Positions 53,362-63,676 are shown, counted from the stretch's first letter. The stretch is DNA of 64,000 bases from Methylophilus sp. QUAN (GCF_015354445.1 NZ_JADKYT010000003.1:533907-597906), one strand, 5' to 3'. A program made the numbers and translations. The notes: a model not told the origin generated them from the sequence alone.

Positions 53362-53757
53362 ATGCAAAACAATCAATCATCCAGCCACCAGGAAAGCCCA
53401 TTTAAAGGCAAAACTGGACTCCGCCGTTTAATCAATGCTTTTGGCTACTCCATGGATGGCTTTAAAGCCGCCTACCAACATGAAGATGCCTTCCGCCAGG
53501 AGGTCTGGCTGTCGCTGGTATTGATTCCATTGGCGTTTTATCTCGAAGCAGAAGCCTTGCACCGCATCCTGATGGTCGGCAGCGTGCTGTTGGTGATGAT
53601 TGTCGAGTTACTGAACTCAGCCGTAGAGGCCGTGGTTGACCGCGTGTCTATTGAGCGCCACGCATTAGCCAAACGCGCGAAAGATATTGGTAGCGCAGCC
53701 GTGTTGCTAGCATTGATTAACCTAGCAGTCGTTTGGGGCTTGATCCTGCTGGGTTAA
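53362..53757 (+). CDS. dgkA: Diacylglycerol kinase
   Basis: 131 residues with three membrane helices. The prokaryotic DgkA signature VMIVELLNSAVEAVVDRV is clear, with catalytic Glu and Asn residues. It phosphorylates diacylglycerol to phosphatidate. Diacylglycerol is the by-product of phosphoethanolamine transfer by EptA, so it functionally completes that route, although it is 28 kb away. Confidence 0.96.
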   Translation: MQNNQSSSHQESPFKGKTGLRRLINAFGYSMDGFKAAYQHEDAFRQEVWLSLVLIPLAFYLEAEALHRILMVGSVLLVMIVELLNSAVEAVVDRVSIERHALAKRAKDIGSAAVLLALINLAVVWGLILLG

Positions 53758-53776
53758 TATCACCAGTTGCACCAAT

Positions 53777-53805
53777 AAAAAAGGTTGGCAATGCCAACCT
53801 TTTTT
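53777..53805. terminator. Terminator between dgkA and the ZnuD-like gene
   Basis: A-run, GGTTGGC-AAT-GCCAACC, T-run, between two convergent genes. Confidence 0.92.
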
Positions 53806-53820
53806 ATTACTCAAAAATCT

Positions 53821-55848
53821 TTAGAAATCAGCCCGTGCACCGACCAAAATAGACCGCGCCCCTGCTGGCGAAATATCCTTGAGGAAAGACGCGTGTTCGC
53901 GAATTTCATCATTAAGCAGGTTATTGGCCTTGGCAAATAACTCGACGTGATATTTCACAGGCAACTTGTACGCAACCAGGGCACTCAGGTTGGTGTAACC
54001 GTTGGTTTTCAACTCGTTCTCAGCCACATCGTTTTGCTTAAAGGCATGCAACACATCTACACGCGCATTCCAGCCGCCCAGATGGTAATCCAGGCCACCG
54101 CCTAGGCGCAAAGGTGAGATACGCGGGAGATAGTCATTATTGCGCGTGTCTTTGGCATGCACATAGTCCCCACGCAACTTCAGCGCCCACTCATCATTCA
54201 AGGCAAACTTACCTTCCAGCTCAAGGCCTTTAAATAGGGCAGGGACAGCCTGAAAGTTTGCAACTGGCAAGCCTGAACCGGGATCGGTTGTCCCTGTATC
54301 AAACAAACCTATAAAGTTCTGGAAGCGCGTAGCATAAGCACCCAAGGTAATACTATGTCCATTGGCTTTCCACTTCAGCTGAGCATCAATACCGTTAGAC
54401 TCTTCTTTTTTGAGATTGGTATTACCCACCTCAAATTGCCCAGTGGCCACATGCTCACCATTGGCATAGAGCTCAAAGTAGCTAGGAGCACGCTCGTTAT
54501 GTGAAAGATTGGCAGTTACACTCCAGACATCATCAATCGTGTACAAGCCACCCAATGCAAAGCTGTTGGGATTAAAGCGGTTATTAAATGCCTGCGTGAA
54601 ATTGGCATCAGCACTGGAGTTGACCGTAGTCTCACCAAGGCGCCCACCAAAAGTGATTTTATGTTTATCAATAGGCAACTCTTCGTAAACATATAATGCT
54701 TGCGACTGCGTGACAACACTAGGCACAAAGGCCTCCTCACCCAAAGCCTGGAAGCGAGTATTCTGGAACTGATAACCCAGCACACCATTTACCTTGCCTA
54801 GTGGCGCATGTGTCGCCTCCAGGCTACCCTCCATGCCACGGTTTTTAAATGTAGTGCCCACAACCCCATCCTCGAGCTCAACGTGCTGATAGTCTGTGTG
54901 CGCCATACGCAGCTTGAGCTTTTGCAACGGCCCTTTTAAATCACGCACCTCACCCGCCAGCTCCAGGCGCTTGTTTTGCATGTCGATGCGCACACTGTCT
55001 TCGGCCACCGTGCCATAGTTATTATTGGAGTCTGCATAAGACACACCCAGGTAACCGGTATCAAAGGTCCAGGCAGCACCTAATGCACCGCCATTCGCCA
55101 GCGCATCGCTATTATTCAACTTGCCATTGCCCTTGCTGTCGCGCGGCGTACCATCAGCCCGGCTTTTACGCTTGGACACGGCATAGCCTGGAATCTCCAG
55201 GTTGCTGGTTTCTCGGCTATAGACATCGGCATGTAATGCAAATGTGCCGTTACCGACATCCATCACCGCTGCGCCGTTACGCGTATTATCCGGCCCACCA
55301 AAACGCGCTTCTGCCCGGCCGGTATAACCATCCAATGACTCTTTGGGGATACGGTGGTCAATGGCGTTGACCACGCCACCCATGGCGCTACCGCCGTAGA
55401 GCAAGGCAGCAGGTCCGCGCACCACGTCAATTTGTTCAATAATCAGTGGGTCTATGCCAACGGCATGGTCAAAACTGAGGGAAGACGCATCCAGTACACC
55501 GACGCCGTTTTGCATGATACGGACGCGTTCACCATCCATGCCGCGAATAATCGGGCGTGAAGCATTAGGGCCAAACTGGGTTGAGGTGACGCCAGGAATG
55601 CCATTGAGCGTTTCACCCAATGTACCCTGTCGGCGTAAACTTAATTCACGCCCACCAATCACTGACACCGGAACGACCATATCATCCGAGGCTACCCCCA
55701 AAGGATTACCCGTCACCGGCACTTGATCAAGATCGATGTTTGAAGTGTTATCTGCAGCGAAGACAGGGGCGGTTAATGCGGCCATCATCGCCAGCCATAG
55801 CGGTTTTTGACGCCAGGAATGTGGCGCCATGCTTTTGATCATATTCAT
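53821..55848 (-). CDS. TonB-dependent receptor, ZnuD-like
   Basis: 675 residues from the ATG at 55846-55848 (MNMIKSMAPHSWRQKPLW), with GGAA 6 bases upstream; the longer frame to 55887 is unlikely. It has a signal peptide ending TAPVFA, a plug (VPVSVIGGRELSLRRQGTLGETLNGIPGVTSTQFGPNASRPIIRGMDG split across the early plug), and a barrel ending in Phe. The C-terminal HASFLKDISPAGARSILVGARADF type ending and the whole profile resemble ZnuD-type zinc receptors. A small DUF2946-like protein precedes it, typical of metal uptake loci. Confidence 0.88.
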   Translation of the reverse strand: MNMIKSMAPHSWRQKPLWLAMMAALTAPVFAADNTSNIDLDQVPVTGNPLGVASDDMVVPVSVIGGRELSLRRQGTLGETLNGIPGVTSTQFGPNASRPIIRGMDGERVRIMQNGVGVLDASSLSFDHAVGIDPLIIEQIDVVRGPAALLYGGSAMGGVVNAIDHRIPKESLDGYTGRAEARFGGPDNTRNGAAVMDVGNGTFALHADVYSRETSNLEIPGYAVSKRKSRADGTPRDSKGNGKLNNSDALANGGALGAAWTFDTGYLGVSYADSNNNYGTVAEDSVRIDMQNKRLELAGEVRDLKGPLQKLKLRMAHTDYQHVELEDGVVGTTFKNRGMEGSLEATHAPLGKVNGVLGYQFQNTRFQALGEEAFVPSVVTQSQALYVYEELPIDKHKITFGGRLGETTVNSSADANFTQAFNNRFNPNSFALGGLYTIDDVWSVTANLSHNERAPSYFELYANGEHVATGQFEVGNTNLKKEESNGIDAQLKWKANGHSITLGAYATRFQNFIGLFDTGTTDPGSGLPVANFQAVPALFKGLELEGKFALNDEWALKLRGDYVHAKDTRNNDYLPRISPLRLGGGLDYHLGGWNARVDVLHAFKQNDVAENELKTNGYTNLSALVAYKLPVKYHVELFAKANNLLNDEIREHASFLKDISPAGARSILVGARADF

Positions 55849-55947
55849 TGTTATTTCCAGACACGATAGAGACAGTGCGCGTTGCACTGCACTCAGAATA
55901 AATAAGCGCCAGAGATGGCTAATGCCAATCCAGGAGCGCGATTAATA

Positions 55948-56262
55948 TCAGGCGGAAATAATGAAAGGCGGGGCGCGCGCAGAATAAACGGCGACGCAAC
56001 TTGTAATAACCGCGAACACTGCGGCGATTGGAGGAGTAAACGCGTTGAGCGGAGGCAAACTCCACTTCGGCGCTTGTGTCAGCGCACCTGCAGCATGCGC
56101 CAGGCTGATACACAAGGTACAAGGTTCATTGCCTTGTTTTTTGTCGGGCTGAGACTGCTGCGTCAGCTCTTTGATATGACTGATTTCGTGCGTAGCAATG
56201 CCGGTTTGCGCAATGGCAAACAGCACCGACAACAGGAAATAGACATAAAAACGCTTTAACAT
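55948..56262 (-). CDS. Small exported DUF2946-like protein upstream of the receptor
   Basis: 104 residues. A signal sequence (MLKRFYVYFLLSVLFAIAQTGIA) is followed by HEISHIKEL and, after a charged spacer, EPCTLCISLAHAAGAL. The His-x3-His and Cys-x2-Cys groups suggest metal binding. Small proteins with this pattern accompany TonB receptors for zinc or copper. It is 99 bases upstream of the ZnuD-like gene on the same strand. An exact function is not known. Confidence 0.7.
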   Translation of the reverse strand: MLKRFYVYFLLSVLFAIAQTGIATHEISHIKELTQQSQPDKKQGNEPCTLCISLAHAAGALTQAPKWSLPPLNAFTPPIAAVFAVITSCVAVYSARAPPFIISA

Positions 56263-56276
56263 ATTGAATATATTAA
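56256..56276. promoter_or_regulatory. 21-bp near-perfect A/T dyad at the start of the zinc-uptake operon
   Basis: Ten-base arms TTAACATATT and AATATATTAA around a central G (56266) with one mismatch. It overlaps the start codon at 56260-56262. The shape (AT-rich, ~21 bp) fits a Fur/Zur-family operator, though it does not match the known Zur consensus exactly. Confidence 0.5.
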
Positions 56277-56310
56277 CATATATTTATGACAATCGAATGA
56301 ATTGCCACCG

Positions 56311-57369
56311 CTAACGCAACAAAGCCGTAAGAATCGCTTCCACGGCATTGGCATTTTGCACGGGCACATAGCCCCCTTCCAGCATCCACAGCATACGTCC
56401 TTGCGCATAAGCATCCGCCAGCTGCTTTATGCGGGTGGCGATGTTGCCATAGCCCGCATCAGAATATTGCAATGCCCCCAAACGATCACCTGCATGTGCA
56501 TCCAGCCCGGCCGATACCAGGATAAGTTGCGGACGGAATTGCTGCATGGCAGGCACCAGCTGCTGGTCTAATGCGTGCACAAGCACCTGCTCGTTGCTGC
56601 CTGGGGGTACGTCCACATTCATCGTGTAGCCGAGCCCGGCACCAATACCCTGCTCAGAAGGACGGCCACTGCCGGGATATAGCGGGTGCTGATGCGCACT
56701 AAAATAAAAGACGCTGTTATCTGCCTCAAAAATCTCTTGCGTGCCATTGCCATGATGCACGTCGATATCGACAATTAAAATGCGTTGAATGGCATAACGC
56801 TGCTGGGCATAACGCGCAGCAACGGCGATATGGTTGGTCAGGCAAAACCCCATACCGCGATCGCGGGTGGCGTGATGGCCGGGTGGGCGCACCAGGGCAA
56901 ATGCCAGCGGTGATGGCTGAGACATCACCGCATCGACGCCCGCCATCCCGGCGCCGGAAGCCAGTGTCGCCACGGCCAGCGAGTGCTGCGAAATCACGGT
57001 GTCGCCAGTACTCAGTGAGCCGTGCTCACCAGCATGAACACCTGCCTGTTCCGTCTCTAGCAAATCCAGATAAGCGGCACTGTGCACGCGTAATAAATCG
57101 GCGCGCGTGGCCGCAGAAAAAGCAGGCCAGCGCAACAAGGGTTGCCACGCAGCACTTTGCTGCAATCGCTCCACAATCGCACGGACGCGTCCCGCTTGTT
57201 CAGGATGCTCAGGCCCTGGGTCATGTGCTTCAAAGCGTACGTCATACAGCATGGTGATGGGCGGCTTGCCCAAGAGGACAGGTGCGCCATCCTGCGCAGC
57301 AACCTCAGGCACGCATGGCAGGCCAAGCACCAACATGCTCAACATCATGGGAGAAAAACATCGCTGCAT
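56311..57369 (-). CDS. Exported histone-deacetylase-like amidohydrolase
   Basis: 352 residues of the arginase/deacetylase superfamily. The N-terminus MLSMLVLGLPCVPEVAA looks like a signal peptide, cleaved before QDGAP. Active-site residues are complete: H165-H166 (RPPGHHATRD), zinc ligands D203, H205 and D290 (IDVHHGNG; SAGLDAHAGD) and Tyr in EGGY (334). Bacterial relatives act on acetylpolyamines, acetoin (AcuC) or acetyl-lysine, usually in the cytoplasm. Export would mean a periplasmic substrate. Confidence 0.85.
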   Translation of the reverse strand: MQRCFSPMMLSMLVLGLPCVPEVAAQDGAPVLLGKPPITMLYDVRFEAHDPGPEHPEQAGRVRAIVERLQQSAAWQPLLRWPAFSAATRADLLRVHSAAYLDLLETEQAGVHAGEHGSLSTGDTVISQHSLAVATLASGAGMAGVDAVMSQPSPLAFALVRPPGHHATRDRGMGFCLTNHIAVAARYAQQRYAIQRILIVDIDVHHGNGTQEIFEADNSVFYFSAHQHPLYPGSGRPSEQGIGAGLGYTMNVDVPPGSNEQVLVHALDQQLVPAMQQFRPQLILVSAGLDAHAGDRLGALQYSDAGYGNIATRIKQLADAYAQGRMLWMLEGGYVPVQNANAVEAILTALLR

Positions 57370-57450
57370 GGATCCCGCTCAAATAGGGTGATCCAATGAT
57401 TGTAGGAACTTGCCGCGACCGTGGCAAGTCAATCAGTTAGATTGGCTTGC

Positions 57451-58350
57451 TTAGAGGTTGACGACGCGTTTGGGCGCGATGCGGCCATCACGCTGCTGAA
57501 AACCGACGCCCAGAAACAGGCCAGCTTCACTATAAATACGCAGTTCGCCTGCCGGAATACTGCCTGACACCCACACCGGATTGCCCTGTTTGAAATAATA
57601 GGCAGCATCTTCTTGCAACAAGATTTTAGGTAATGCGGTGATCGCGGTATCGACCGGCAGCAACAAGGCATCACGCTGTTCGACGGTCATCTGCTCCAGT
57701 GCTTCAATAGTCACCGTATGCGCAATCTGGTAAGTGGCAGTCGCCGTGCGGCGTAACGCGGTTAAATGCGCGCCAGCCTGCAAGGCTTTACCGATATCCT
57801 CGCCCAGGGTGCGGATGTAAGTGCCTTTGCTACAGGTGACTTCAATCTCTGCACTGTTATCCGTACAGCCCAATACTCGCAACGCATAAATAGTCACCTG
57901 GCGTGGCTGACGCTCCAGCTCTATGCCATCACGCGCGTATTCATACAAAGGTTTGCCATTCACCTTGAGCGCAGAATACATGGGCGGCACCTGCGTAATT
58001 TCACCCATAAACTGCGGCAACACGGCTTCAATACTTTCACGCGTAATATGGCAATCGACCTGGCTGATCACATCGCCTTCTTTATCGCCAGTCGTCGTCG
58101 TGACACCAAACTTAACTGTGGCGACATAAGTTTTATTTTCGTCGGTGAGATGCTGGGCAAACTTGGTGGCTTCGCCCAAACAGATTGGCAACACGCCTGT
58201 CGCCAATGGGTCCAGCGTGCCGGTATGCCCGGCCTTTTGCGCCTGATATAACCATTTAACCTTTTGCAGGGCCTGGTTGGAGGAGAAGCCATATGGCTTA
58301 TCGAGCAATAACACGCCGCTCACAGCGCGTTTAATGCGTTTGGTTTGCAT
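57451..58350 (-). CDS. truB: tRNA pseudouridine(55) synthase
   Basis: 299 residues. It makes pseudouridine 55 in the T loop of tRNAs. The catalytic Asp is in GTLDPLATGVLPICLGEATK, following AGHTG; GVLLLDKPYGFSSNQALQKVK is the usual N-terminal signature and the short PUA-like C-terminal domain is present. It is the last gene of the rimP-nusA-infB-rbfA-truB operon. Confidence 0.97.
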   Translation of the reverse strand: MQTKRIKRAVSGVLLLDKPYGFSSNQALQKVKWLYQAQKAGHTGTLDPLATGVLPICLGEATKFAQHLTDENKTYVATVKFGVTTTTGDKEGDVISQVDCHITRESIEAVLPQFMGEITQVPPMYSALKVNGKPLYEYARDGIELERQPRQVTIYALRVLGCTDNSAEIEVTCSKGTYIRTLGEDIGKALQAGAHLTALRRTATATYQIAHTVTIEALEQMTVEQRDALLLPVDTAITALPKILLQEDAAYYFKQGNPVWVSGSIPAGELRIYSEAGLFLGVGFQQRDGRIAPKRVVNL

Positions 58351-58368
58351 GGCGAAAGAAGATAAAAA

Positions 58369-58725
58369 TTAGTCTTGCGGAGGGGTATCGGACAAAGCCT
58401 GATTGATCAGCTTGTCCATATGCATGCCGCGGTCTATGGATTCATCATAGACGAAATGCAATTGTGGCACGGTACGGATCATCATGCGCTTGCCCAATTG
58501 CGAACGCAGAAAACCAGCGGCTTTTTCCAGCCCGGCCTGCAAGCCCTTGCTGTTTTTTTGCGCCGTATAAAACACCTTGGCGTGTGCCATATCACCAGCG
58601 ACCTCAACACCAGTCAAGGTCACCATCTGCACACGCGGGTCTTTGACCTCGAACATGAGCAAATCCGCCAGTTCACGGCGCATTTGCTCTGAGACACGGT
58701 CGTTTCTTGAAAATGCTTTAGCCAT
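58369..58725 (-). CDS. rbfA: Ribosome-binding factor A
   Basis: 118 residues, a single KH-like domain. Typical text: RNDRVSEQMRRELADLLMFEVKDPRVQMVTLTGVEV and AGFLRSQLGKRMMIRTVPQLHFVYDESID. It aids 16S rRNA 5'-end maturation and 30S assembly. Its ATG overlaps the infB stop (TAATG), implying translational coupling. Confidence 0.97.
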   Translation of the reverse strand: MAKAFSRNDRVSEQMRRELADLLMFEVKDPRVQMVTLTGVEVAGDMAHAKVFYTAQKNSKGLQAGLEKAAGFLRSQLGKRMMIRTVPQLHFVYDESIDRGMHMDKLINQALSDTPPQD

Positions 58726-61421
58726 TAGAGTGTACGTGCCACTTCCACGACTTCATAGACTTCCAGGATATCGCCCACTTCAATCTCATTGTAGTTCTTG
58801 AGTGACAGGCCGCATTCGAAGTTGTTTTTAACTTCTTTAACGTCATCTTTGAAGCGCTTCAAGGAGTCCAGTTCGCCGGTGTGAATAATCACATTGTTGC
58901 GCAGTACGCGTACTTTGGAGTTGCGTTTAACCACACCATCCTGTACGTAACAACCAGCCACAGCGCCGACTTTAGAGATACGGTAAACTTCGCGAATCTC
59001 AACGGTACCAATCATTTGCTCTTTTTGCTCTGGTGCCAACATGCCACCCAAAGCCGCCTTGATTTCATCAACCGCTTCGTAAATGATGTTGTAGTAGCGC
59101 AAGTCTACATCCAGGTTTTCGACCAGTTTACGGGCACCGGCGTCAGCACGCACGTTAAAGCCGATCAACACCGCTTTAGACGCCGCAGCCAGGTTGACAT
59201 CAGACTCGCTGATCGCACCCACTGCCGTGTGAATGATATTGACGCGCACTTCGCTGGTAGACAGTTTCTGCAAGCTGGTGGTCAAGGCTTCGAAAGAACC
59301 CTGAACATCTGACTTGATAATCAGGTTCAGTGTCTGCACTTCGCCTTCAGCCATTTGCTCAAACATGTTTTCCAGTTTAGCAGCTTGTTGTTTAGCCAGT
59401 TTCACATCACGGAACTTGCCTTGACGGAACAGGGCGATTTCACGTGCCTTGCGCTCATCATTCAGCACAATGGTTTCTTCACCGGCGCTAGGCACGTCAG
59501 ACAAGCCCAAGACTTCTACCGGAATCGAAGGACCGGCTTCTTTAATGTCATTACCGTTTTCGTCCAGCATGGCACGTACACGGCCATAAGCAGTGCCTGC
59601 CAGCAACATGTCACCACGGCGCAGTACACCGGATTGCACCAACACGGTAGACACCGGGCCACGGCCTTTATCCAGGCGACCTTCAATCACCAGGCCTTTG
59701 GCCGGGGTATTTTGTGGAGAAGTCAGCTCCAGCACCTCTGCTTGCAGCAGCACGGCTTCGAGCAATTCATCAATGCCTTTACCTGTTTTGGCAGACACTT
59801 CACGGAACATGGTGTCACCGCCGTACTCTTCCGGCACCACCTCATGTGTAATCAATTCGTTTTTAACGCGCTCTGGCTGTGCTTCCGGCTTATCAATCTT
59901 GTTGATCGCCACCACAATAGGCACGTTACCAGCCTTGGCGTGGTGAATCGCTTCAATGGTTTGCGGCATCACGCCGTCATCAGCAGACACCACCAGAATA
60001 ACAATATCCGTAGCCTTGGCACCACGTGCACGCATGGCGGTAAACGCCTCGTGGCCAGGGGTGTCGAGGAAAGTCACCATACCGCGCGGTGTTTCTACGT
60101 GGTAAGCACCGATATGCTGAGTAATGCCACCGGCTTCGCCTGAAGCCACACGGCTGCGGCGGATGTAATCCAGCAAGGATGTTTTACCATGGTCAACGTG
60201 ACCCATCACCGTCACCACTGGTGGACGTGCTTCCATCACGGCTTCAACCGTTTCGGTCTCTTCCAGGAAGCTTTCCGGGTCGTTAGCCGCGGCAGCTTGC
60301 GCTTTATGGCCCATTTCTTCGACCAGAATGATCGCTGTGTCTTGATCCAGAACCTGGTTGATGGTCACCATCATGCCCATTTTCATCAAGGCCTTAATCA
60401 CTTCCGCCGCCTTGACTGACATCTTATGTGCCAGGTCAGCCACAGAAATGGTTTCAGGCACCATGACTTCTTTGATCAAGGGCTCAGTCGGCGCATTGAA
60501 TGCATGTTGCTCATCTTTGCTTGATTTGTGGTGTTTACCTTTCGGTGTACGCCAGCCTTGGGCGCCACCAGCAGGGGCATCACCGCGGGTTTTAATACCG
60601 CGCTTTTTGTTTTCGTTATCTGTCCAGTCACGGTTATCGGTCTTGGCTTTTTTGTCTTTGCTTTCAGGTTTGTCAGCCACTTTGTTGGCTGGTTTGTGCA
60701 ATGTACCTTCAGACAACTTGGTCGCAGCCGGCTTGTTTTTAGCTGCTTCGGCCTCAGCCTGGCGTTTTGCTTCTTCCTCAGCACGACGCTGAGTCAATGC
60801 CTGCTTACGTTTCACATCTTCAGCCTGCAACGCTGCCAATTTGGCTGCGCGTACTGCTTCATGCTCACGCAAAGCAATTTCCTGTGCAGAAAGCACAGCC
60901 GCTTTTTTCGCGACAACAGGGGCCTCAACCACAGGGGCAGGCTCTGCAGCCGGTGCCTCAACAGGTTCAGGTTCTGGCTCAGGCAATACTTCAGCCACCT
61001 CTTCAACCACAGGTGCTTCAGCAATGACTTCTTCAACCTCTACGGGCAACTCTTCCAACACCTCAGGCAAGGCACTTTCAGCTTCATCGTAGGCCGCATC
61101 GGCTGGCTGCTCATAACCAATTTCCGGGCGCTCCAGCACGCGTTTTTTGCGCACCTCTACCTGAATCGTACGTGCTTTACCTGAACTATCGAGTTTTTTG
61201 ATCTCGGTGTTTTGTTTGCGAGTTAAGGTGATTTTGTTCTTGGGGGCATTTGCCGCACCATGCTCTTTACGCAAGTAATCCAGCAAGGCAGCCTTGTCAC
61301 CTTCTTCCAAAAAATCATCCACAGACGTTTTGTTAACGCCTGCGCTTTTCAGTTGCTCGATGAGCAGAGTCGTTGGAAGACCCAGCTCTGCGGCAAATTG
61401 TGCGACGGTTGAAAGTGCCAT
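58725..61421 (-). CDS. infB: Translation initiation factor IF-2
   Basis: 898 residues. IF-2 places initiator fMet-tRNA on the 30S subunit with GTP. An N-terminal IF2_N domain ([16 protein letters not shown]) and a long Glu/Ala/Lys-rich linker (about 120-280) precede the GTPase domain (GHVDHGKTS for P-loop, [12 protein letters not shown]), then domains II, III and the C-terminal tRNA-binding beta-barrel. Internal starts giving shorter forms are possible, as in E. coli. Confidence 0.98.
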   Translation of the reverse strand: MALSTVAQFAAELGLPTTLLIEQLKSAGVNKTSVDDFLEEGDKAALLDYLRKEHGAANAPKNKITLTRKQNTEIKKLDSSGKARTIQVEVRKKRVLERPEIGYEQPADAAYDEAESALPEVLEELPVEVEEVIAEAPVVEEVAEVLPEPEPEPVEAPAAEPAPVVEAPVVAKKAAVLSAQEIALREHEAVRAAKLAALQAEDVKRKQALTQRRAEEEAKRQAEAEAAKNKPAATKLSEGTLHKPANKVADKPESKDKKAKTDNRDWTDNENKKRGIKTRGDAPAGGAQGWRTPKGKHHKSSKDEQHAFNAPTEPLIKEVMVPETISVADLAHKMSVKAAEVIKALMKMGMMVTINQVLDQDTAIILVEEMGHKAQAAAANDPESFLEETETVEAVMEARPPVVTVMGHVDHGKTSLLDYIRRSRVASGEAGGITQHIGAYHVETPRGMVTFLDTPGHEAFTAMRARGAKATDIVILVVSADDGVMPQTIEAIHHAKAGNVPIVVAINKIDKPEAQPERVKNELITHEVVPEEYGGDTMFREVSAKTGKGIDELLEAVLLQAEVLELTSPQNTPAKGLVIEGRLDKGRGPVSTVLVQSGVLRRGDMLLAGTAYGRVRAMLDENGNDIKEAGPSIPVEVLGLSDVPSAGEETIVLNDERKAREIALFRQGKFRDVKLAKQQAAKLENMFEQMAEGEVQTLNLIIKSDVQGSFEALTTSLQKLSTSEVRVNIIHTAVGAISESDVNLAAASKAVLIGFNVRADAGARKLVENLDVDLRYYNIIYEAVDEIKAALGGMLAPEQKEQMIGTVEIREVYRISKVGAVAGCYVQDGVVKRNSKVRVLRNNVIIHTGELDSLKRFKDDVKEVKNNFECGLSLKNYNEIEVGDILEVYEVVEVARTL

Positions 61422-61488
61422 GTACTGCTCCAGTTCAATTACTTTATTTTTTAATTAAGATGTATGCATGATGTCTTAACCGCATAGG

Positions 61489-62955
61489 TTACTTAAACCA
61501 AGGTGCACGCGCGGTCATAATTAACGACTTGGCACGCTCTTCATCTATTCCTGTCAATTCGACCAACTCATCGACGGCCAGCTCAGCCAGATCTTCACTG
61601 GTATGGATTTCGCTCGCAGCCAGCTTATGCGCCGTATCTGCGTCCATGCCTTCCAGTGTCATCAAATCGTTGGTGTCTTCTTCGACCTTCTCTTCTTTGG
61701 CAATCGCCTCCGTCAGCAACGCAGCACGCGCACGTGAGCGCAGCTCATTGATGGTGTCTTCATCAAAGGCTTCGATTTCAGCCATTTCAGCCAAAGGTAC
61801 ATAAGCGATTTCTTCCAGGGTGCTAAAGCCTTCTTGCACCAGGATGTCAGCCACCTCTTCATCCACATCCAGCTTCTCAATAAACAGCTGGCTGATTTTG
61901 GCGTATTCGTCCTGGCTCTTCTGTGCAGCGGCCTCTTCGGTCAGAATATTCAAGTTCCAACCAGTCAGCTCCGATGCCAGGCGCACGTTTTGACCGTTAC
62001 GGCCAATCGCGACTGCCAATTGCTCTTCGCTCACCACCACGTCCATGCTGTGCGCATCTTCATCGACAACGATAGAGCTTACTTCAGCAGGCGCCAGCGC
62101 ATTAATCACAAACTGTGCTGGATCCATGCTCCACAAAACGATGTCCACACGCTCGCCACCGAGTTCAGACGTTACCGCCTGTACACGTGAACCACGCATA
62201 CCCACGCAAGTACCCACTGGGTCTAGGCGCTGGTCATTGGTTTTCACTGCAATTTTAGAACGCAAACCTGGATCACGCGCCGCAGAGCGAATCTCTAATA
62301 AACCTTCTTCAATTTCGGGCACTTCCAACTCAAACAAACGTTTGAGGAAATCCGGTGCCACACGTGACAGGATCAGCTGTGGGCCACGGCCACCGCGGTC
62401 AACACGGGACAGGTATGCACGCACGCGGTCACCCACGCGCAGGTTTTCCTTCTGGATCATGGCTTCGCGTGGCAACAGGCACTCAATACGACCCACTTCA
62501 ATGATCGCATTGCCTTTTTCCATACGTTTGATCACGCCAGTGACCAGGCTCTCGCCGCGCGCCAGGAAGTCCTGGATCATTTGTTCACGCTCAGCTTCGC
62601 GCACTTTTTGCAAAATGACTTGTTTGGCAGCCTGTGCGCCGATACGGCCAAAGGAGATAGACTCTAAAGGTTCTTCGGCATAATCACCAATTTGTCTGCT
62701 AGCAGCACGCTCGTCTTCTTCATCGAATTGGTAAGCAGAGCTTTCCAGCAGGTCGTATTCCACATATTGCCAACGTCTGAAGGTTTTATAGTCACCTGTT
62801 TCGCGGTCAATCTCCACGCGAATATCGGCACCTTCTTCATGGTTCTTTTTCGTTGCAGAAGCCAATGCCAGTTCCAAGGCAGTAAAAATCACCTCTTTAT
62901 CCACATTTTTTTCGTGGGCCAGGGCATCAACCAACAACAATAATTCACGACTCAT
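61489..62955 (-). CDS. nusA: Transcription termination/antitermination factor NusA
   Basis: 488 residues from the ATG at 62953-62955 with GGAG 6 bases upstream; the frame extends to a TTG at 62967. Domains in order: RNA polymerase-binding N-domain, S1 ([20 protein letters not shown]), two KH domains ([24 protein letters not shown] and [20 protein letters not shown]), and two acidic C-terminal repeats ([11 protein letters not shown] and [11 protein letters not shown]). It controls pausing and rRNA antitermination. Confidence 0.98.
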   Translation of the reverse strand: MSRELLLLVDALAHEKNVDKEVIFTALELALASATKKNHEEGADIRVEIDRETGDYKTFRRWQYVEYDLLESSAYQFDEEDERAASRQIGDYAEEPLESISFGRIGAQAAKQVILQKVREAEREQMIQDFLARGESLVTGVIKRMEKGNAIIEVGRIECLLPREAMIQKENLRVGDRVRAYLSRVDRGGRGPQLILSRVAPDFLKRLFELEVPEIEEGLLEIRSAARDPGLRSKIAVKTNDQRLDPVGTCVGMRGSRVQAVTSELGGERVDIVLWSMDPAQFVINALAPAEVSSIVVDEDAHSMDVVVSEEQLAVAIGRNGQNVRLASELTGWNLNILTEEAAAQKSQDEYAKISQLFIEKLDVDEEVADILVQEGFSTLEEIAYVPLAEMAEIEAFDEDTINELRSRARAALLTEAIAKEEKVEEDTNDLMTLEGMDADTAHKLAASEIHTSEDLAELAVDELVELTGIDEERAKSLIMTARAPWFK

Positions 62956-62994
62956 CGTAATCTCCAACTCACCGTACGGATTAGCTATAACAAA

Positions 62995-63483
62995 TTAATC
63001 AAAGACAGGGCTCAAACGAGCCTTATCAATATTATCCAGCGACAATCTATAAACCCAGCCATCGCACTCAACTACTACTTTACCTGCTTCAACCCCTTGC
63101 AACATCCCCAAGAAAGTCTTTCTTGGCAGGCTGGTTTTAGTCGCTTTAGGGCCATCGTCCTGAATACCAACGCGCAATTTGATTTGCGCACGCTCACCGG
63201 CAAAGCGCACAAAATCTGCTTCTTTACTCAGCACACGATCCAAACCGGCAGACGATACTTCAAGACGGTCATAATCAATATCCAGCTCGACAGTCAATAC
63301 ATTACCGAGCTGATTGCTCACCAACACGCAATCATCAATCGTCACGCTGTCTTTATTGTCTTTCGGTGTCAGTTTGTCGATAAACACGCGCAGCAACTTG
63401 CCGCGATTGGAGGTTTCAAAATCAACCAACTCATACCCCAACTGGGTAACCGTCTTTTCAACCACCGAATGCAAATTTTGCAT
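62995..63483 (-). CDS. rimP: Ribosome maturation factor RimP
   Basis: 162 residues from the ATG at 63481-63483, with AAGGG six bases upstream; a GTG two codons earlier is an alternative. It is needed for 30S assembly near ribosomal protein S12. N-terminal domain LHSVVEKTVTQLGYELVDFE; SH3-like C-domain. It is the first gene of the translation operon, with a promoter at 63552-63579 and a hairpin right at the transcript start. Confidence 0.97.
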   Translation of the reverse strand: MQNLHSVVEKTVTQLGYELVDFETSNRGKLLRVFIDKLTPKDNKDSVTIDDCVLVSNQLGNVLTVELDIDYDRLEVSSAGLDRVLSKEADFVRFAGERAQIKLRVGIQDDGPKATKTSLPRKTFLGMLQGVEAGKVVVECDGWVYRLSLDNIDKARLSPVFD

Positions 63484-63518
63484 ACGCACCCTTAACTAAA
63501 AACGTAACGTCCGAAAAC

Positions 63519-63540
63519 AAAAAATGGGCGTAACGCCCAT
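63519..63540 (-). terminator. 5'-end hairpin / attenuator-like structure of the rimP operon
   Basis: On the minus strand ATGGGCG-TTA-CGCCCAT followed by a T-run (A-run at 63519-63523). It looks like an intrinsic terminator but lies only about 5 bases after the predicted transcription start, 36 bases ahead of the rimP start codon. Confidence 0.6.
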
Positions 63541-63551
63541 CTATCATTTCG

Positions 63552-63579
63552 ATTATACCAAATTTCCTTTTAAATTCAA
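63552..63579 (-). promoter_or_regulatory. Promoter of the rimP-nusA-infB-rbfA-truB operon
   Basis: Minus strand: TTGAAT (63579-63574), 16-base spacer, TATAAT (63557-63552), preceded by TGG. Predicted start near 63545. Confidence 0.75.
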
Positions 63580-63676
63580 AGCCGCAGATACGATACTCCG
63601 CAGTCAACATAGCACAGCAAACCATCTGCAAATTAGCAGCCATTCAGCCGCATTTCTTAATAGCCCACTTGGGTCA

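Noticed and set aside
59355..60143. 262-residue plus-strand reading frame inside infB
   Set aside because: Antisense shadow of the IF-2 GTPase domain; Phe/His/Cys-rich with no family features.
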